A stretch of 64,000 nucleotides of DNA, from positions 114,782 through 178,781 of the forward strand of contig MU001518.1 in assembly GCA_010093485.1 (NCBI GenBank), in the 5' to 3' direction. The stretch is from Karstenula rhodostoma CBS 690.94. Lineage: Eukaryota; Ascomycota; Dothideomycetes; Pleosporales; Didymosphaeriaceae. Shown in pieces: positions 1 to 10,997 of the stretch. The position numbers were made by a program, and so were the translations under genes. A model generated the notes under the pieces. The model did no database searches. It saw only the letters and a program-made list of their open reading frames with translations, and had not been told where the DNA came from. Position 1 is the first letter of the stretch. Every line of letters begins with the position of its first letter.

Positions 1-289
1 ATGGTAAATCTGACGGCAACCCTTACCACGCTCATCGCGGCCAATCACATCCTTGACTACCTCGATGTTCTCGACCCATTCGGTCATATTAGCGTGCGGA
101 ACTCAAATAAAAATAGCACTTTCTTCATTGCGCTTCAGATGGGCGCCGGTGTCGTATCGAGTCTACAAGATATCGGGGGGTACCTTGTCTGGGACGGCTC
201 GGGTGTCAATGGGACGGACGGTGGATATGCGGAGTGATATATCCACCGCGAGGTGTTGAGGAGGTATCTGGACATTAACGCATCTTGAC
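1..289 (+). pseudogene. Class II aldolase/adducin-domain fragment
   Basis: The frame opening at base 1 encodes an N-terminal class II aldolase/adducin segment, recognisable from the short stretch LDPFGHISVRN around residues 24-34. Members of this family act on small sugar phosphates or related hydroxy acids, but this fragment is far too short to be active. At 235-237 the frame meets TGA where the continuation YIHREVLRRY implies an arginine codon, so a CGA to TGA change (C to T, RIP-like) is the likely lesion. Aldolase similarity stops near 280-290, where the next gene's frame takes over. The window edge hides anything further upstream. What I see is a fragment with a nonsense codon; that it is a relic left by a rearrangement is inference. 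Confidence 0.6.
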
Positions 290-2638
290 CAAGAACGCGT
301 CTTTCAATACCCCAAGGAGGATCCTAACTTCCAATTTCCCAACTCCTACGCCGAAGGCCAACTTATTTCAAGATATTCCAGTCGTGCAAGCAGAAAGCCT
401 ACGAACCTGCCTGAGGCATCTACGAATGCAGTTGACACTGAGAAGCAGGAGCCTCAGAATGTCAACACCTTCCAAAAACCTCCAACCGGCATTGAAGAAG
501 CGATTGAGGATCCTACGAGGCACATCGAGAAGATCTCATCACGTTCTACTAATGCCTATAACTCGAGTGAAAGGCTTCATCCTATACTACCCGGCATCGA
601 ACGAGCAAGGTCACTTCCATATACCGCCGAAAGGTTGCGTTATGACGAGCAGGCTGCGATAGAGAGAACAGAGTCGAGGCTAATTGCACCGACGAAGACT
701 GCAGACAGGTTGACTCTTGTCGACTGGTACTCTAGAGACGATCCGGATAACCCGCAGGTGAGAGGTCTTCCGTCAGGCAAGAGATCGGCGTGTTTACAAT
801 GTGTTGCAGAACTGGTCCCTGAAGAAGAAAGTATGGACAGCGCTCTTGATCAACATTTACACTTTTGTGGTGTATTGCTCGAGCAGTATCTACGTTTCCA
901 GCGAGGAGTGGGTACATATAAGGTTTGGTGTGGCGCCGTTCAAGGCGTCTCTAAGCCTGGTCCTCTACGTCTTGGGTGTGCTTCCAAATAGTCCATGTCG
1001 GCTTATATAATGCTTGGACTAAATTTAAGTACACTTTGCTCCCTCACGAGGAGCAATGCAATACTACAACTTGTGGCCTAGTACTATATAAAAGAAAAAG
1101 TTGTTCACGAAGGCTGACAGCATACAGGCTATGGAATCGGTCCTGGGATATTCGCTCCGTTATCGGAAGGTATGTTTTGATCATCGATTCCAGAGAGCAT
1201 CGCTCGCTCACTCTGCCTATAGTCCCGGTTTTCGGAAGAAACATCCCCTACATCACTACCTTCGCTCTGTTCACTATTCTCGCGCTACCGACTGCTCTGG
1301 TCGATAATCTAGGAGGCTTGCTTGTATTGCGTTTTCTACTTGACTTTCTTGGTAGTCCCTGTCTAGCTAACGGAGGTGCAAGCAGAGGAGTAAGCACTTC
1401 AGCCCTCCGAAATGCTTCTCACTAACACTTCAAAGGACATGTTCTCATTTCTATATCTGCCCTACGCCATAGCGTCCTGGGTCAGCGCCGCCTTCGCCGC
1501 ACCCGCCCTTGGTCCCTTGATCACCGGCTTCGCCGTCTACGCAGTCTACTCAGAGAACTGGTGTTGGTCACAGTGGGAGGTACTGTGGATGGCTGGGCCG
1601 GTTTTCTCGTTGTTCTTCTTCTTTGTGCCCGAGACTTCGCCCTCGAATATCCTACTAAATCGCGCAGCACGCCTACGGAAAGCTTCGGGAAATGAAAACA
1701 TCCGCTCGCAAACCGAGATTGAGCGCAAAGATACCCCGCTTAGCACAATCATTCTTGAAGCGATCTGGAAACCAATCGAGATTACATTCAAAGATCCTGC
1801 GTTATTTTTCCTTCCTTTACAGCTTTCTGCGGGTGTATATGCACCGACTAACGGCCTTTTACAGATCCTTTTCGTAAATACCTATACGGCTTTGATCTAC
1901 GGCATCTACTACAGTTTCTTCGAAGTTTCCGCACTCGTTTATCCTATCATGTACGGCTTTAACGCTGACGAAACAGGCCTCGTATCTTTATGCATCATTG
2001 TAAGTCACTCGTTCTTTCAAAACATCAACTAAATCCATGGCTAGGTCGGCTGCCTCATATCCATGACCATATACGTTTCTTACTTGCACTTCTACCTCGT
2101 TCCCAACGTGCTCCAGAACGGCCTCAGCGCGCAAGAATTTCGCCTTCTACCCGCATTCATCGTTTGCTTCGGGACCCCAATAGGCCTGTTTATGTTCGCG
2201 TGGCTCGCAAATCCGAGCATCCACTGGATGGGAACCGTGGTCGGATGTACACTTTACGCGGTCACCGTGTACATCATCATGCAGTGTATCTTTAGTAAGT
2301 AACATATAAGCCTCATGCAGCGTATTTACAGAGATACTAACAAGGGATAAGCTTATATTCCGATGTCATACCCGCAGTATGCCGCGTCACTGTTTGCGGG
2401 AAACGACTTCTTCCGCTCGCTCTTTGCATTTGGCTCGGTTCTGTTCTCGAGATCGATGTACGTTGATCTCGGTGTAGGTAAGGGATTGAGTCTGTTGGGA
2501 GGTCTCAGTGTTATGGGAATCGTAAGTGAAATTACTAGTGATGAGTGTGGCTGTGGCTGATAATCCTAGATTGGGATGTGGGCGCTATACTTCTACGGAG
2601 CGAGATTGAGGGCAAGGTCGAAGTTTGCTATTTCTTAA
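290..2638 (+). CDS. MFS transporter, DHA1 drug:H+ antiporter type, 5' end missing
   Basis: Eight exons join in frame: 290-757, 810-975, 1128-1169, 1223-1389, 1436-1999, 2045-2294, 2352-2521 and 2570-2638, giving about 631 codons. After a polar tail of about 155 residues comes a 12-helix major facilitator of the fungal multidrug/polyamine (FLU1-like) group; recognisable stretches are DDPDNPQNW before the first helix, FGRNIPYITTFALF, FVPETSPSNIL in the central loop and the late stretch YPQYAASLFAG. Expected role: proton-coupled efflux at the plasma membrane. Most introns have GT..AG ends and CTAAC-like branch sites. Oddities: no ATG precedes the first helix in this frame, a TGA lies at 257-259, and the upstream DNA encodes an aldolase. 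An extra stretch around 1800-1870 may be an unspliced insertion, and a W-R-W motif reads W-C-W. The gene is probably 5'-truncated and nonfunctional despite its open exons. Confidence 0.72.
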
Positions 2639-2910
2639 GAGAAGACCAGAGGGTTTAGGGACTGGGTGCGACCTCGGCTGGTGTCTGGTTTAATGTGAAA
2701 TTGAAACGAAGGTTGATGAGTGCGCTACCCTGAGCACAAATAGGCAGCTTCGGAAGACCAAGAAATATAACTTGGAGATGATTTTGGTTGGAGATAGAAC
2801 GTAATACCTAGGGCGGCAAGAAATAATTCTCACTGAACATAGCGAGCAGATTGAAATGTTAAGTTGATTTGTTTAATGGAAGTAATGATACGTAAAAAAT
2901 ATCTTCAAAG

Positions 2911-4596
2911 TTACAACTCGACGTGTCGGCGAAGAGCAGGATGATGAGGCATAAGCCCGCGCCTCTTCAGCCCAGTATCTATAGGGAAAGCGTCAAAATC
3001 GCTGTGGCAGATCGTGTTCTTGGGCGGCAATTCACCCGTCTTCAAGTACTTCTGCACGTACGATGAAGTGCAGTTTGAAGAAGCGACCACCAGGCCGTGT
3101 CCGACCGCCTCTTGGAGCAGTATAGCCGAGCCCTCAAAGTACCCAGACATGAGCTCAGCAGAACTCGACACCGGATCGATGACGTTATCAGCAAAAAGGA
3201 TAGGGTTGCTCGTATTGATCTTTTTAAAACCGGAGAAAAGCTGGCTCTTGGGCGGCGTGATGTCTAAAAGTCGGCACTGCGGCACGACAGCCACCGGCCA
3301 GGTGTCACCAAGGTAAGTGCTGAGCTTCTTCTGCTCCGCGAAGAGGGCCACAAGCGCTTTTTCACTGCTGTTGAAGCTCTTGTGGTTATCGTTGCAGGCG
3401 ATCACCTCCTTGGGCAGCAATGTATCGAATGCACCTGGTGAATAATTGCATTGACTGCTTGGTGCAAGGCCCATGCCCGAGACTGCGGCAGCCAGAGACC
3501 CATTTCGCTGCTCAAGGCCATCGGCCACGGCCGCCAGGATGGGGAAGTATACTGGCGGGTTGTAAACGGCTATCATGATGAAACCCCGGAGGTCAATGTG
3601 GGTAACGACGGTAGGAAATTGGAGGAACAGCGAGTCACTGACGGGGATGGAATTTTCTTCCAAATCTGCGAGGATAGCGTCGAACCGATCCTTGATGTCG
3701 GAAGCAGTCGAGCCATTGCGATAGAAAGCGCACAGCGGACCGGCTTGGGCGCAAGTCTTGAAGAATTCTTCGACAGAGGCATCGGCCTGGAGGAGATTCT
3801 GTGACCAGTTACCGTGGTAGTAGTCATCGCCATCGACTACAGCATCAATGAGGAACTTCCCCACGCGGTCTGGATAGAGTGCTGCAAACGTGGTTCCTAG
3901 AACTGTGCCGTAAGAAGCACCGTAGAAGTCCACTTTAGCGTCCTCACGCGATTTTCCTTGGCTCTTGGCTAACAGTTCGGCGTATTGCAGCATGTCCCTG
4001 GCTGTCGCTGGCGTGTTCGCGTACTTGGCAGTCTTGTTCAGGTTCTGTGTGCACCAGGTGCCAAACGTGCCGGATGCCTCGTAGTACTTGCTGATGGACA
4101 CATTACTATGCGGGTCAACGTTGTCGTAGATCTGGCCATAGTAGTAGTCTCTCAGCCAAGGTTTTCCGTCGAAGCAATCGAGGAGTGGGCCACTGTTGTT
4201 TACACCCCGAGGATCCATGCCAACAATATTGTACTCGTCGCCGAGGAGCTCCAATAATTGGGGCAGTAGTGTTATCAACGCACTGACGGCCGAGTCACCT
4301 GGACCGCCAGGGTTGAAGATGATGTCGCCTTGTGCGGGTTGCTGTGCAGCTTCATATCTAAGGAAGGCGATATTTGTAAAGCCGGCGTCCAGGTCATCGT
4401 AGTCAAGGGGGACTTCGAGTTGGGTACACGTGTAGTTGTCGAAACAAGGGATATATCGTATGTCTTTCGTAACGGGAATGTCTCTGAAGCTTTGAGCCAT
4501 GGATGTATTTGTTGCATTGTACTCGCGCTGCGACAACGCGGGACCAGCAGCGGCAGATGCCGCAAGCCCAGCAAAGTAATACTGCCAAGTGAACAT
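2911..4596 (-). CDS. Secreted alpha/beta hydrolase, TAP-like (S33 aminopeptidase family)
   Basis: Intronless gene of 561 residues. A hydrophobic N-terminus (about residues 1-22, ending ASAAAGPALS) is a signal peptide, so the product should be secreted. The alpha/beta-hydrolase core has the oxyanion-side stretch FNPGGPGDS near 94-102, the nucleophile elbow GASYG with Ser228, and a C-terminal TAP-like region with an acid-type FADNVIDP and a histidine in EAVGHGL. This layout is that of Streptomyces-type tripeptidyl aminopeptidases and fungal relatives, which release short peptides from protein N-termini; the substrate here is inferred. Many N-x-S/T sites fit a secreted glycoprotein. ATG at 4594-4596 is the first in frame and sits directly before the signal peptide. 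The frame is intact with no lesions, unlike the transporter to its left. Confidence 0.87.
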   Translation of the reverse strand: MFTWQYYFAGLAASAAAGPALSQREYNATNTSMAQSFRDIPVTKDIRYIPCFDNYTCTQLEVPLDYDDLDAGFTNIAFLRYEAAQQPAQGDIIFNPGGPGDSAVSALITLLPQLLELLGDEYNIVGMDPRGVNNSGPLLDCFDGKPWLRDYYYGQIYDNVDPHSNVSISKYYEASGTFGTWCTQNLNKTAKYANTPATARDMLQYAELLAKSQGKSREDAKVDFYGASYGTVLGTTFAALYPDRVGKFLIDAVVDGDDYYHGNWSQNLLQADASVEEFFKTCAQAGPLCAFYRNGSTASDIKDRFDAILADLEENSIPVSDSLFLQFPTVVTHIDLRGFIMIAVYNPPVYFPILAAVADGLEQRNGSLAAAVSGMGLAPSSQCNYSPGAFDTLLPKEVIACNDNHKSFNSSEKALVALFAEQKKLSTYLGDTWPVAVVPQCRLLDITPPKSQLFSGFKKINTSNPILFADNVIDPVSSSAELMSGYFEGSAILLQEAVGHGLVVASSNCTSSYVQKYLKTGELPPKNTICHSDFDAFPIDTGLKRRGLMPHHPALRRHVEL

Positions 4597-5685
4597 GGTT
4601 GTAGTAGTGTAAAGGAAAATGAGATGCCTGTGGCAAGTGAGGTCAAGTAGGTTACTCCCTCTTTATATACTTGACGCAGAACTGTACAAGACTGTAATTA
4701 GATTTAGACCTCGCATGTTCATAGCTGCATCTCCAGCCGGAGGTGGATCAACCTTGCTGACACTCCCAGCATCGTCGTCATTTCCACAATGTTATTTCCA
4801 CTTCTGATGTAGAGCATTTAGATGGCCCGATCGATTGGTTACCCAAAACCGAGGCTGAGGCTGACAATAGCTTAGCCGGCTTCGAAGGCAGAGCCAGGCG
4901 CGATGTGCAGCAGTGTAGTGTGCGGTCGTACCACGTGATGCAAGTTTATCTCCAGATAGGGATTCAACTGTGGAGAGCTTCATGGTTGTTGAAGAGGCGC
5001 AGCCGGGGGGCGAAAACGCCGCTGCTCGTTCCAAGGTTTTCTGCATGATTGTTACCGCTTGGGCACTAGCATGAGGCAGCCGTGATTACGAAAATACGAG
5101 ACACGGAAGAAGAGTTGTGAGACGAACGCAACAGCATCAGGTATCTAAGCGCTCAGACTACCCATATCCAACTATGAGCCTTTATTGGGCGCTGAGATTG
5201 TATACCAACTTGAAGTAAATGATTCAATATTTACACTAGCGTGAATAGCAACAAATTTAGTGTACTTGAGCAGAACGGATTTTATCATGCTTCATCATAG
5301 TAGGTCCGACGTCAAAGTCGACTAAATACCTATAAACTTTTGACTAGGAAGGATGGTACGTGCTGCTCTTGTGGCTAAACACTCATCTGTGTAGAAGCCT
5401 ACTTGTGATCAGTGGAGATGGGTCTACCGCAGAGGCGTTGATGATGAATACCCGTTAACTAGAATGCTTCCTTTATGTGTGCAGCGGACATTTGTATGTC
5501 CTTCTCGAAGTTTGTCAGAAGTAATGGCTCCTAAATGAGGGAACGACGAAGGGATGACATCAAGTTGGGCCTAGCTGAAGTCATCTCAACGCTGATTGGA
5601 CGAAACCTTATCTACTCCGCTCACTCCGCAGACGCGCCGCACACACCGCGCCCATTCCCGCTCTACTCCACCTCAACCCACAAAG
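4597..5685. other. Intergenic region, shared promoter space
   Basis: About 1.1 kb between two divergent genes, the secreted hydrolase (leftward) and the Zn2Cys6 regulator (rightward). Short open frames here have no family similarity that I recognise and no good intron signals. A pyrimidine-rich stretch just before the regulator's ATG resembles a fungal core promoter. I see no repeat or RNA gene. Confidence 0.5.
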
Positions 5686-7824
5686 ATGCCCATCAAGCTC
5701 CCTGCTTGCGAACCATGCCGGACCTCAAAGCAGGCCTGCGATCACGCGAAACCATGCTCCCGATGTCGGGAGCGTGGGTCGCCTTCGGCCTGCCTGTACC
5801 GGGCCAGGCCCTTCAAAAAGCGACGATTGGAGCAGGCCGGACAAGATTTATTGGGTTTCAGCAATACAGAGTTACCAGTGGCTCCCCCGAACCCGTCGCC
5901 CGAGACAAGGCACGATCCTGCAGAAGGTCTGACCGTTGTGGAAACGCTGGAGCCTTCTAGGGGGATGCCCAGTTATCCCAATCCTGGTTTTCTGGGGTCC
6001 TCGAGCCACACAACTTTCTTCGAGCACATACCACGCGATACGGCCGACAGCGGTCAATTACCTACCTATTCTGCAGACGAGGAAGAAATCCGCAACGGAG
6101 CAAACCTCATTGACCATATTCATAGGTATTGTCATATTGGCTCGTGTATTGCGTTGGTCCAACGTTGGATCTCTGGAGGCGTGAATCTCGCATTGGCAGG
6201 TCCACTAATAACGACATGCGCAGAGGTGACGCAACATGTATTCAGCTCTTACGAGACTAGTACGCCTTCAGGGTTTACTCCTGCTCGAACTATCTCGCAG
6301 ACGTTGTTCAGGAACTCAAGCCAGCCACTTAACGCAGGCGATCACCAAGGTATTGCCCATTGGTGCGCTGTGTTTGGTGTTCACAATGCGCGATGGGAGA
6401 TGTTGGGTCTATTCTTCGCAGCTCTTGCCGCTGCTACAAGCCACACTCCCAAATTCGAGCCCCTGTACCGGTCACACCAAGCGCAGCGAGACCTTGAAAA
6501 GCTTGCAGTACGGTTTTCAGATCGCTGCCTAGACATTTCGCTCTCACTCGACCGACTGAATGACCTTCAGCTTCTACTACAGTACGAAAATTGGATAAGC
6601 CACTCATGCCTTCACGGTGACCAAAGTAAGCAATGTTTCACATGCATGTGATCAATAGCTAATTGCACAGGCTACATTTCGTGGCGAAAACTCGGTGACG
6701 TGATCAGCTCTTTATATGCGCTTGGGTACCATGAACGTGTAGACCCAACACTTCCTCCTCTAGAGTCGTTTCGGGAAGTTGCTTTCGCCCGAGCGTTTTC
6801 AGGTGACACCAATGTCTCACTATTTCTCGGTCGTCCTCCTAGAATTGACCGTAAACATTGTCCATGGCTTCCCAAGCAATTTCAATGGAGCGCAGATGCA
6901 AAGGTGGATTATGCGGCGGAAACGCAATGGTCAGCAATCTGTGCTGTTCTGAAAGGAGAGGCACTGGATCTTTTCCGCGTAGATGACCAGGCTGAGAAGG
7001 TGAGGAGAGCAAAGTGAGTATGCCATGACTTTGCACGAGACTGTCGTTAATAGCTTTAGCCTTATTCGAGATGATGCCGACCTACAATGGTCATCGCTTC
7101 CCCCGCATTTTCGACTCGAGACCACGCTCAAAGAATGTACGAGACCACCGATAGAGCGTGACTTCCTGGTTAGCACACTTCTCAACCATCTTCACGTACA
7201 CTTTCTTCTACATCTTCAATTACAAGTCCGCGTCAACGATCCTGGACCACAGCTCGTAGCCATTGCAGCGAGGATGTTCTCTCTTGCAATTGAGTCCATC
7301 TTGCTGAAAGACTTTTTGGCTTATTCGGGGACAACACTGGATTGGAAGGTACGTTTCCTTTTGATGAACTCCCATTCACAATGAATGACAATGAATAGGT
7401 GGCATACTATGGTTTGGCAGCCGCTGGCATTATTTGCCTATCCCTACTCAAACAAAGCCCAATCGCATCCGACAGCGGAACCTCGAAAGCCCAGATGATT
7501 CAGGATCTTAACGTGCTTGTAGCAGTGGTTGAAACAGGCGTTTTCATCCATCCGATTGATCCTAACTACGCGCTGCTATCTCGTGCCACCCTCACTATAA
7601 AGAGCCTACTCAGGCGTCTTCTTACTCGAGATAATAGACAGCCGGCACCCGTAACGGAGACAGACACCCTGGTCCCAGGCCCTGCAGACATCACGCCTGA
7701 GACTTGGAATATATGGGACAATCAGCACCTCCAAGATTTTGAGGTGGACTTTTGGCTCAATCTGGCCGAACACCCGTTCCTCATTGAGACACCTACGGAG
7801 TCGCTGCCAACGAGCCAAGTGTAA
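5686..7824 (+). CDS. Zn(II)2Cys6 fungal transcription factor
   Basis: Four exons, 5686-6625, 6671-7013, 7060-7348 and 7399-7824, encode about 665 residues. The N-terminus carries a complete binuclear zinc cluster, Cys8-x2-Cys11-x6-Cys18-x5-Cys24-x2-Cys27-x8-Cys36, followed by a basic stretch (KKRR), so it binds DNA in the nucleus. The middle region (about residues 150-500) looks like a fungal-specific regulatory domain (ERHYISWRKLGDV..ALGYH type). ATG 5686 lies in a CACAAAGATG context one turn before the cluster; the frame extends upstream only from a TTG, so I reject that start. The second intron could end at 7053 (40 nt) or 7059 (46 nt), both in frame; I prefer 7059. The 3' end overlaps the convergent aminotransferase gene by 32 nt. 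By position it may regulate the aminotransferase/decarboxylase group to its right (inference). Confidence 0.9.
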
Positions 7825-9382
7825 ACTCGGCGTTCACAGCCTTGGCAAAACGCTCCACAGCAACTTCTAGATCCCCGTGAGCGGCAGCAGCAAACGTCAA
7901 CCGGAAGCAAAGGTCGCCAGTCCGATCAGAATTTGAAGCGAACCAAGTGCCTTTGCTGATGAGTACACCAAGCTCCCTGGCTCCTGTGTAGATTCGATCT
8001 TCCATGTCGAGCAATGATGTTAGACTCTGGTCATCACCGCATTCCAAAACTTTGGCCTCGGGATTTTTGACGTTATTAAGGCGTATCCATAGGAACATGC
8101 CTGCAGATGGCGTTTTCCATTGACAAACTTTACTCGGAAGATGACGCTCACACGCTGCCCTTAAAGAGTCCCGGCGTCGACTGTATTCGCCCGACAGATG
8201 AAACAGCCAGTCGATGAATCCTCGGTGTCCCCAAGATTCCTCCAGCAGCTTGAATGCCATGATCTGTGAGGGTCCACTTGGAGCAAGAACGCTGAGCTCA
8301 CTGTACGCAAGGAACCTTTGTACTGTTTGCGGCGAAGCAGTCAACCAGCCAAGGCGGAGCCCTGGAGCTACAATCTTTGCGGTCGAGTCCAATCTCACTA
8401 CACGACCTGAGGTATCAATAGACAGATACGATTGCGGGAGCCGAGCTAGATATTCCTCTGCAGTAGAGGCGTTTGGGGTCGGATGTTTTGGAGTCATGGA
8501 TGTACTCCCGAGCTGGAGGTAGTAGTACGGATCATCTTCGATGATGTAAAGGTCATGCCTCTCGGCAACCTCGTATATCTTGTTCCGTCGCTCCAATGGC
8601 TGGGTGATGCCGGTTGGGTTGTGGCCTGTCGGAATCATGTACAGCAAGAATGGCTTCCTTCCCAAGTTTGCGTCCCACTCCTTCAGCTTCCGATCCAGCT
8701 CATCCGGTACAAGGCCGCAGTCGTCCATGCCGATCCCCAGAACCCGGAGACCGTGTGCTGTTATGACATCCTTGGCCCCGGAGTAGGTGTATTCCTCGGC
8801 GATAACCCAGTCGCTTCGATCACAGAAGATCCGCAAGAGTATGTCCAGAGCTGAAGACGTGCCACACGTCAGGCATGTCTCCCAGTCGGCGTATGGAGGG
8901 TCATGGACAAGCTCAACATGTTCAGTAACATATCTGAGGAGCTGAGGTGAACCGGCGGCATAGCCGTAGTTCATCGCTATAGACAAGTCGTACGCTTCCT
9001 CATTGACCCCACAAAACGTGGTATCTCCGCCGCCATACAAGATCAAAGAGGTCCATGGAAAGTATTCAGGCGAAGGGCGAGCCGTTCCGAGCGTGATCAT
9101 GTCCTCTCGGGAGAGGGCTGTTGCGGCTGCGGCCTTGAGGGTCGAAGATTGCCGAGAGCGGCTTTCGTTACTGAAGAGGTGGCTCAGGTCTCTCGAGTTG
9201 GGTTTGCCCACGGGATGCGGAAGCTTGAAATTTGAGGCAGATGTGAATGGAGCGCTGCCCTTCGGAAGAGGCTTTGACTTTGACCGCCACTCCTCGATGG
9301 AAGCCAATTTACGCTGCAACATTGTTTGACAAGTAGGTCCGAGAAGATGTTCATTATCAAGAGACCGTCTAATTGAACACAT
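7793..9382 (-). CDS. Aromatic amino acid aminotransferase (Aro8-like, PLP fold type I)
   Basis: Intronless, 529 residues. Fold-type I PLP aminotransferase hallmarks are present: PTGHNPTG at 251-258 with the Asn that contacts the cofactor ring, IIEDDPYYYL at 280-289 with the PLP-binding Asp and Tyr, and the Schiff-base lysine Lys336 in DSTAKIVAPGLRLGW, followed by the substrate-carboxylate arginine near the C-terminus (CFRLTF). The layout matches fungal Aro8/aminoadipate-type enzymes, which exchange the amino group of Phe, Tyr or Trp with a 2-keto acid. No targeting signal is obvious, so a cytosolic site is likely. It runs tail to tail with the Zn2Cys6 regulator (32-nt overlap of coding ends). 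The decarboxylase 3.4 kb away would use its keto-acid product. ATG 9380-9382 is the first in frame; a later Met21 is also possible. Confidence 0.9.
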   Translation of the reverse strand: MCSIRRSLDNEHLLGPTCQTMLQRKLASIEEWRSKSKPLPKGSAPFTSASNFKLPHPVGKPNSRDLSHLFSNESRSRQSSTLKAAAATALSREDMITLGTARPSPEYFPWTSLILYGGGDTTFCGVNEEAYDLSIAMNYGYAAGSPQLLRYVTEHVELVHDPPYADWETCLTCGTSSALDILLRIFCDRSDWVIAEEYTYSGAKDVITAHGLRVLGIGMDDCGLVPDELDRKLKEWDANLGRKPFLLYMIPTGHNPTGITQPLERRNKIYEVAERHDLYIIEDDPYYYLQLGSTSMTPKHPTPNASTAEEYLARLPQSYLSIDTSGRVVRLDSTAKIVAPGLRLGWLTASPQTVQRFLAYSELSVLAPSGPSQIMAFKLLEESWGHRGFIDWLFHLSGEYSRRRDSLRAACERHLPSKVCQWKTPSAGMFLWIRLNNVKNPEAKVLECGDDQSLTSLLDMEDRIYTGARELGVLISKGTWFASNSDRTGDLCFRLTFAAAAHGDLEVAVERFAKAVNAEFTLGSLAATP

Positions 9383-10086
9383 AGTATTCCATATATGTTC
9401 GTTTGCGCGGCGAAACGATATCAGGATACTTGGCAGGATCTACGTCCAGCGAAACCGCTCGGAGTGAAGGTTGTAGGGAACGGCGTAGTCGGCATCCTTC
9501 GATTGAGCAAGCCAACATCATCGTTGCGTGCTACGTGCATAAACTCCGATATGTGTCCGGTATATACACCTGCTCGGATTGATTGCAGGGAAAGGGAACA
9601 GCGCAGAAGATCCCGTGTCGGGTTGACGCCAGGAGTCATGGCGATCGTAACCAGCGGTACGGTTCAAAGGACTCACGCATAGGCCATTCGTCTCACAACA
9701 GCGCTGATGGAAGTATGTGCAAGTCTGTGAAAACACAAATTTTTAGTTACGCGTCCTTTGCCCATGACGTTGCTTCATTTGTTTCGTTTTTTGAACAGAC
9801 TAAAGCTATAGACGGCCGTTGAGTTCAAAATCGGCTCGGACTAGTTTTGGCACGAAACATTCGCGCTATATTCCCCCTAGCTTCCACATCCCTTTCTCGA
9901 TTTTCTGCGATTGGTAACAACGAATAGATCGGCTGAAGCTGATACGTACGGTACTCTTCCTTGGCCCTTCATACTTCACGTCGGCTGTCAATGCAACCCA
10001 TCAAACTCAAGCAACTACATTGGAATATGGTCTGCAAATCGATGTTAGGCTATATTGTTACGATTCTGTGGATACATGATTAGCAA
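9383..10086. other. Intergenic, no gene recognised
   Basis: Upstream region of the aminotransferase. Short open frames on both strands overlap each other and show no family motif. No repeat or RNA gene was seen. Confidence 0.45.
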
Positions 10087-10930
10087 TCAGCACTCTGTCT
10101 TTGCGTCACCATTGCTTGCTTCCAATAACCGCAAAACTGCGACAAACGAATGAGTCCACCGACCTTCGTGTTGAATGTCGTGGGTTAGCGCATCGTCCTT
10201 GAACTCTGGGCTTGGCGCCGTAAAACGTGCATGGAAATCGCGCGAGGATGGGTAGCGATAATGGTCTACAGTGCCTGGACGGCGACCTTGGTCCGCGAAT
10301 CGGGACGTACGGTAAACGAGATTCCAGATACTTGACGGACGGACCTGCCGTTGAAAGGGAATGATCAGTATGAGTCGCCGACCCGAACCGAGAGGACGGT
10401 GCTGCGCTGATATAGTCCGTGACACATTGACCTAGTTGTAAATACAGTTTCTTTGATCCGAAAAGCTTTACACGGAGTAAACTCGGCTTGCCGCACATCC
10501 GCGCAGTCCGCAGTTCAACTTGCTGATATATCATCCAAGGGCTGCAGGATGCATACGAATATACAAGTGGGATGATGCGGACAGTTTTGGTGTGACGTCT
10601 CGCCGGTAAACACATGTTCTCGGGCCAGCCACCTTGTCTCAACCCCGCACTCGATCTTTGTTCACAATGCAAACTGGCGCTAGGTACCATTAGCTCCCCA
10701 ACTCCAACCCATAGAGAATCTTACCACGCGATCCAGATCCATGAATCTACAGAATCCGACTCATTGGGCCATAGCATGTGATTGCGCATTCGCGGTGGAA
10801 CTGCGAAGTCTAGAGACGCCACGAGGATGTCGCCCTTTGGCGACGCGAAGCCGACAGGAGACTGTGACGGTGGCCGAGGAAAACTAAAGGTGTTTTTAGG
10901 AGCATCTTTTCCCGCAATCTGCATTACCAC
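10087..10930 (-). CDS. Hypothetical protein, weakly supported spliced gene
   Basis: Two stretches on the minus strand look protein-coding by composition. The first starts with an ATG at 10922-10924 (a second lies at 10928-10930) and runs as a Pro/Ser-rich segment (FPRPPSQSP, then DSWIWIAW) to a good GTAAGA donor near 10730. The second, in the frame that ends at 10087, holds SSIWNLVYRTSRFADQ and a C-terminal EGRWTHSFVAVLRLLEAS. Possible acceptors are CTAG near 10685 and CGGCAG near 10345, so the internal exon structure is uncertain. I recognise no family and no signal peptide or membrane segment. It lies between two metabolism genes and heads away from the rhodopsin-like gene, with 67 bp between their starts. 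Confidence 0.3.
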
Positions 10931-10997
10931 GGCCTAATATTTTATTCTACTGTAAACGCAGTTTTTCTTTCACCTATTCACAGCTTGATAAACTGTG

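Noticed and set aside
4792..5046. 84-codon minus-strand frame upstream of the TAP-like hydrolase
   Set aside because: No family signal, no introns or conserved features. It is likely a chance frame in promoter DNA.
5596..5685. Upstream extension of the Zn2Cys6 regulator
   Set aside because: The frame opens at TTG, not ATG, and the zinc cluster begins right after ATG 5686 with a normal leader context.
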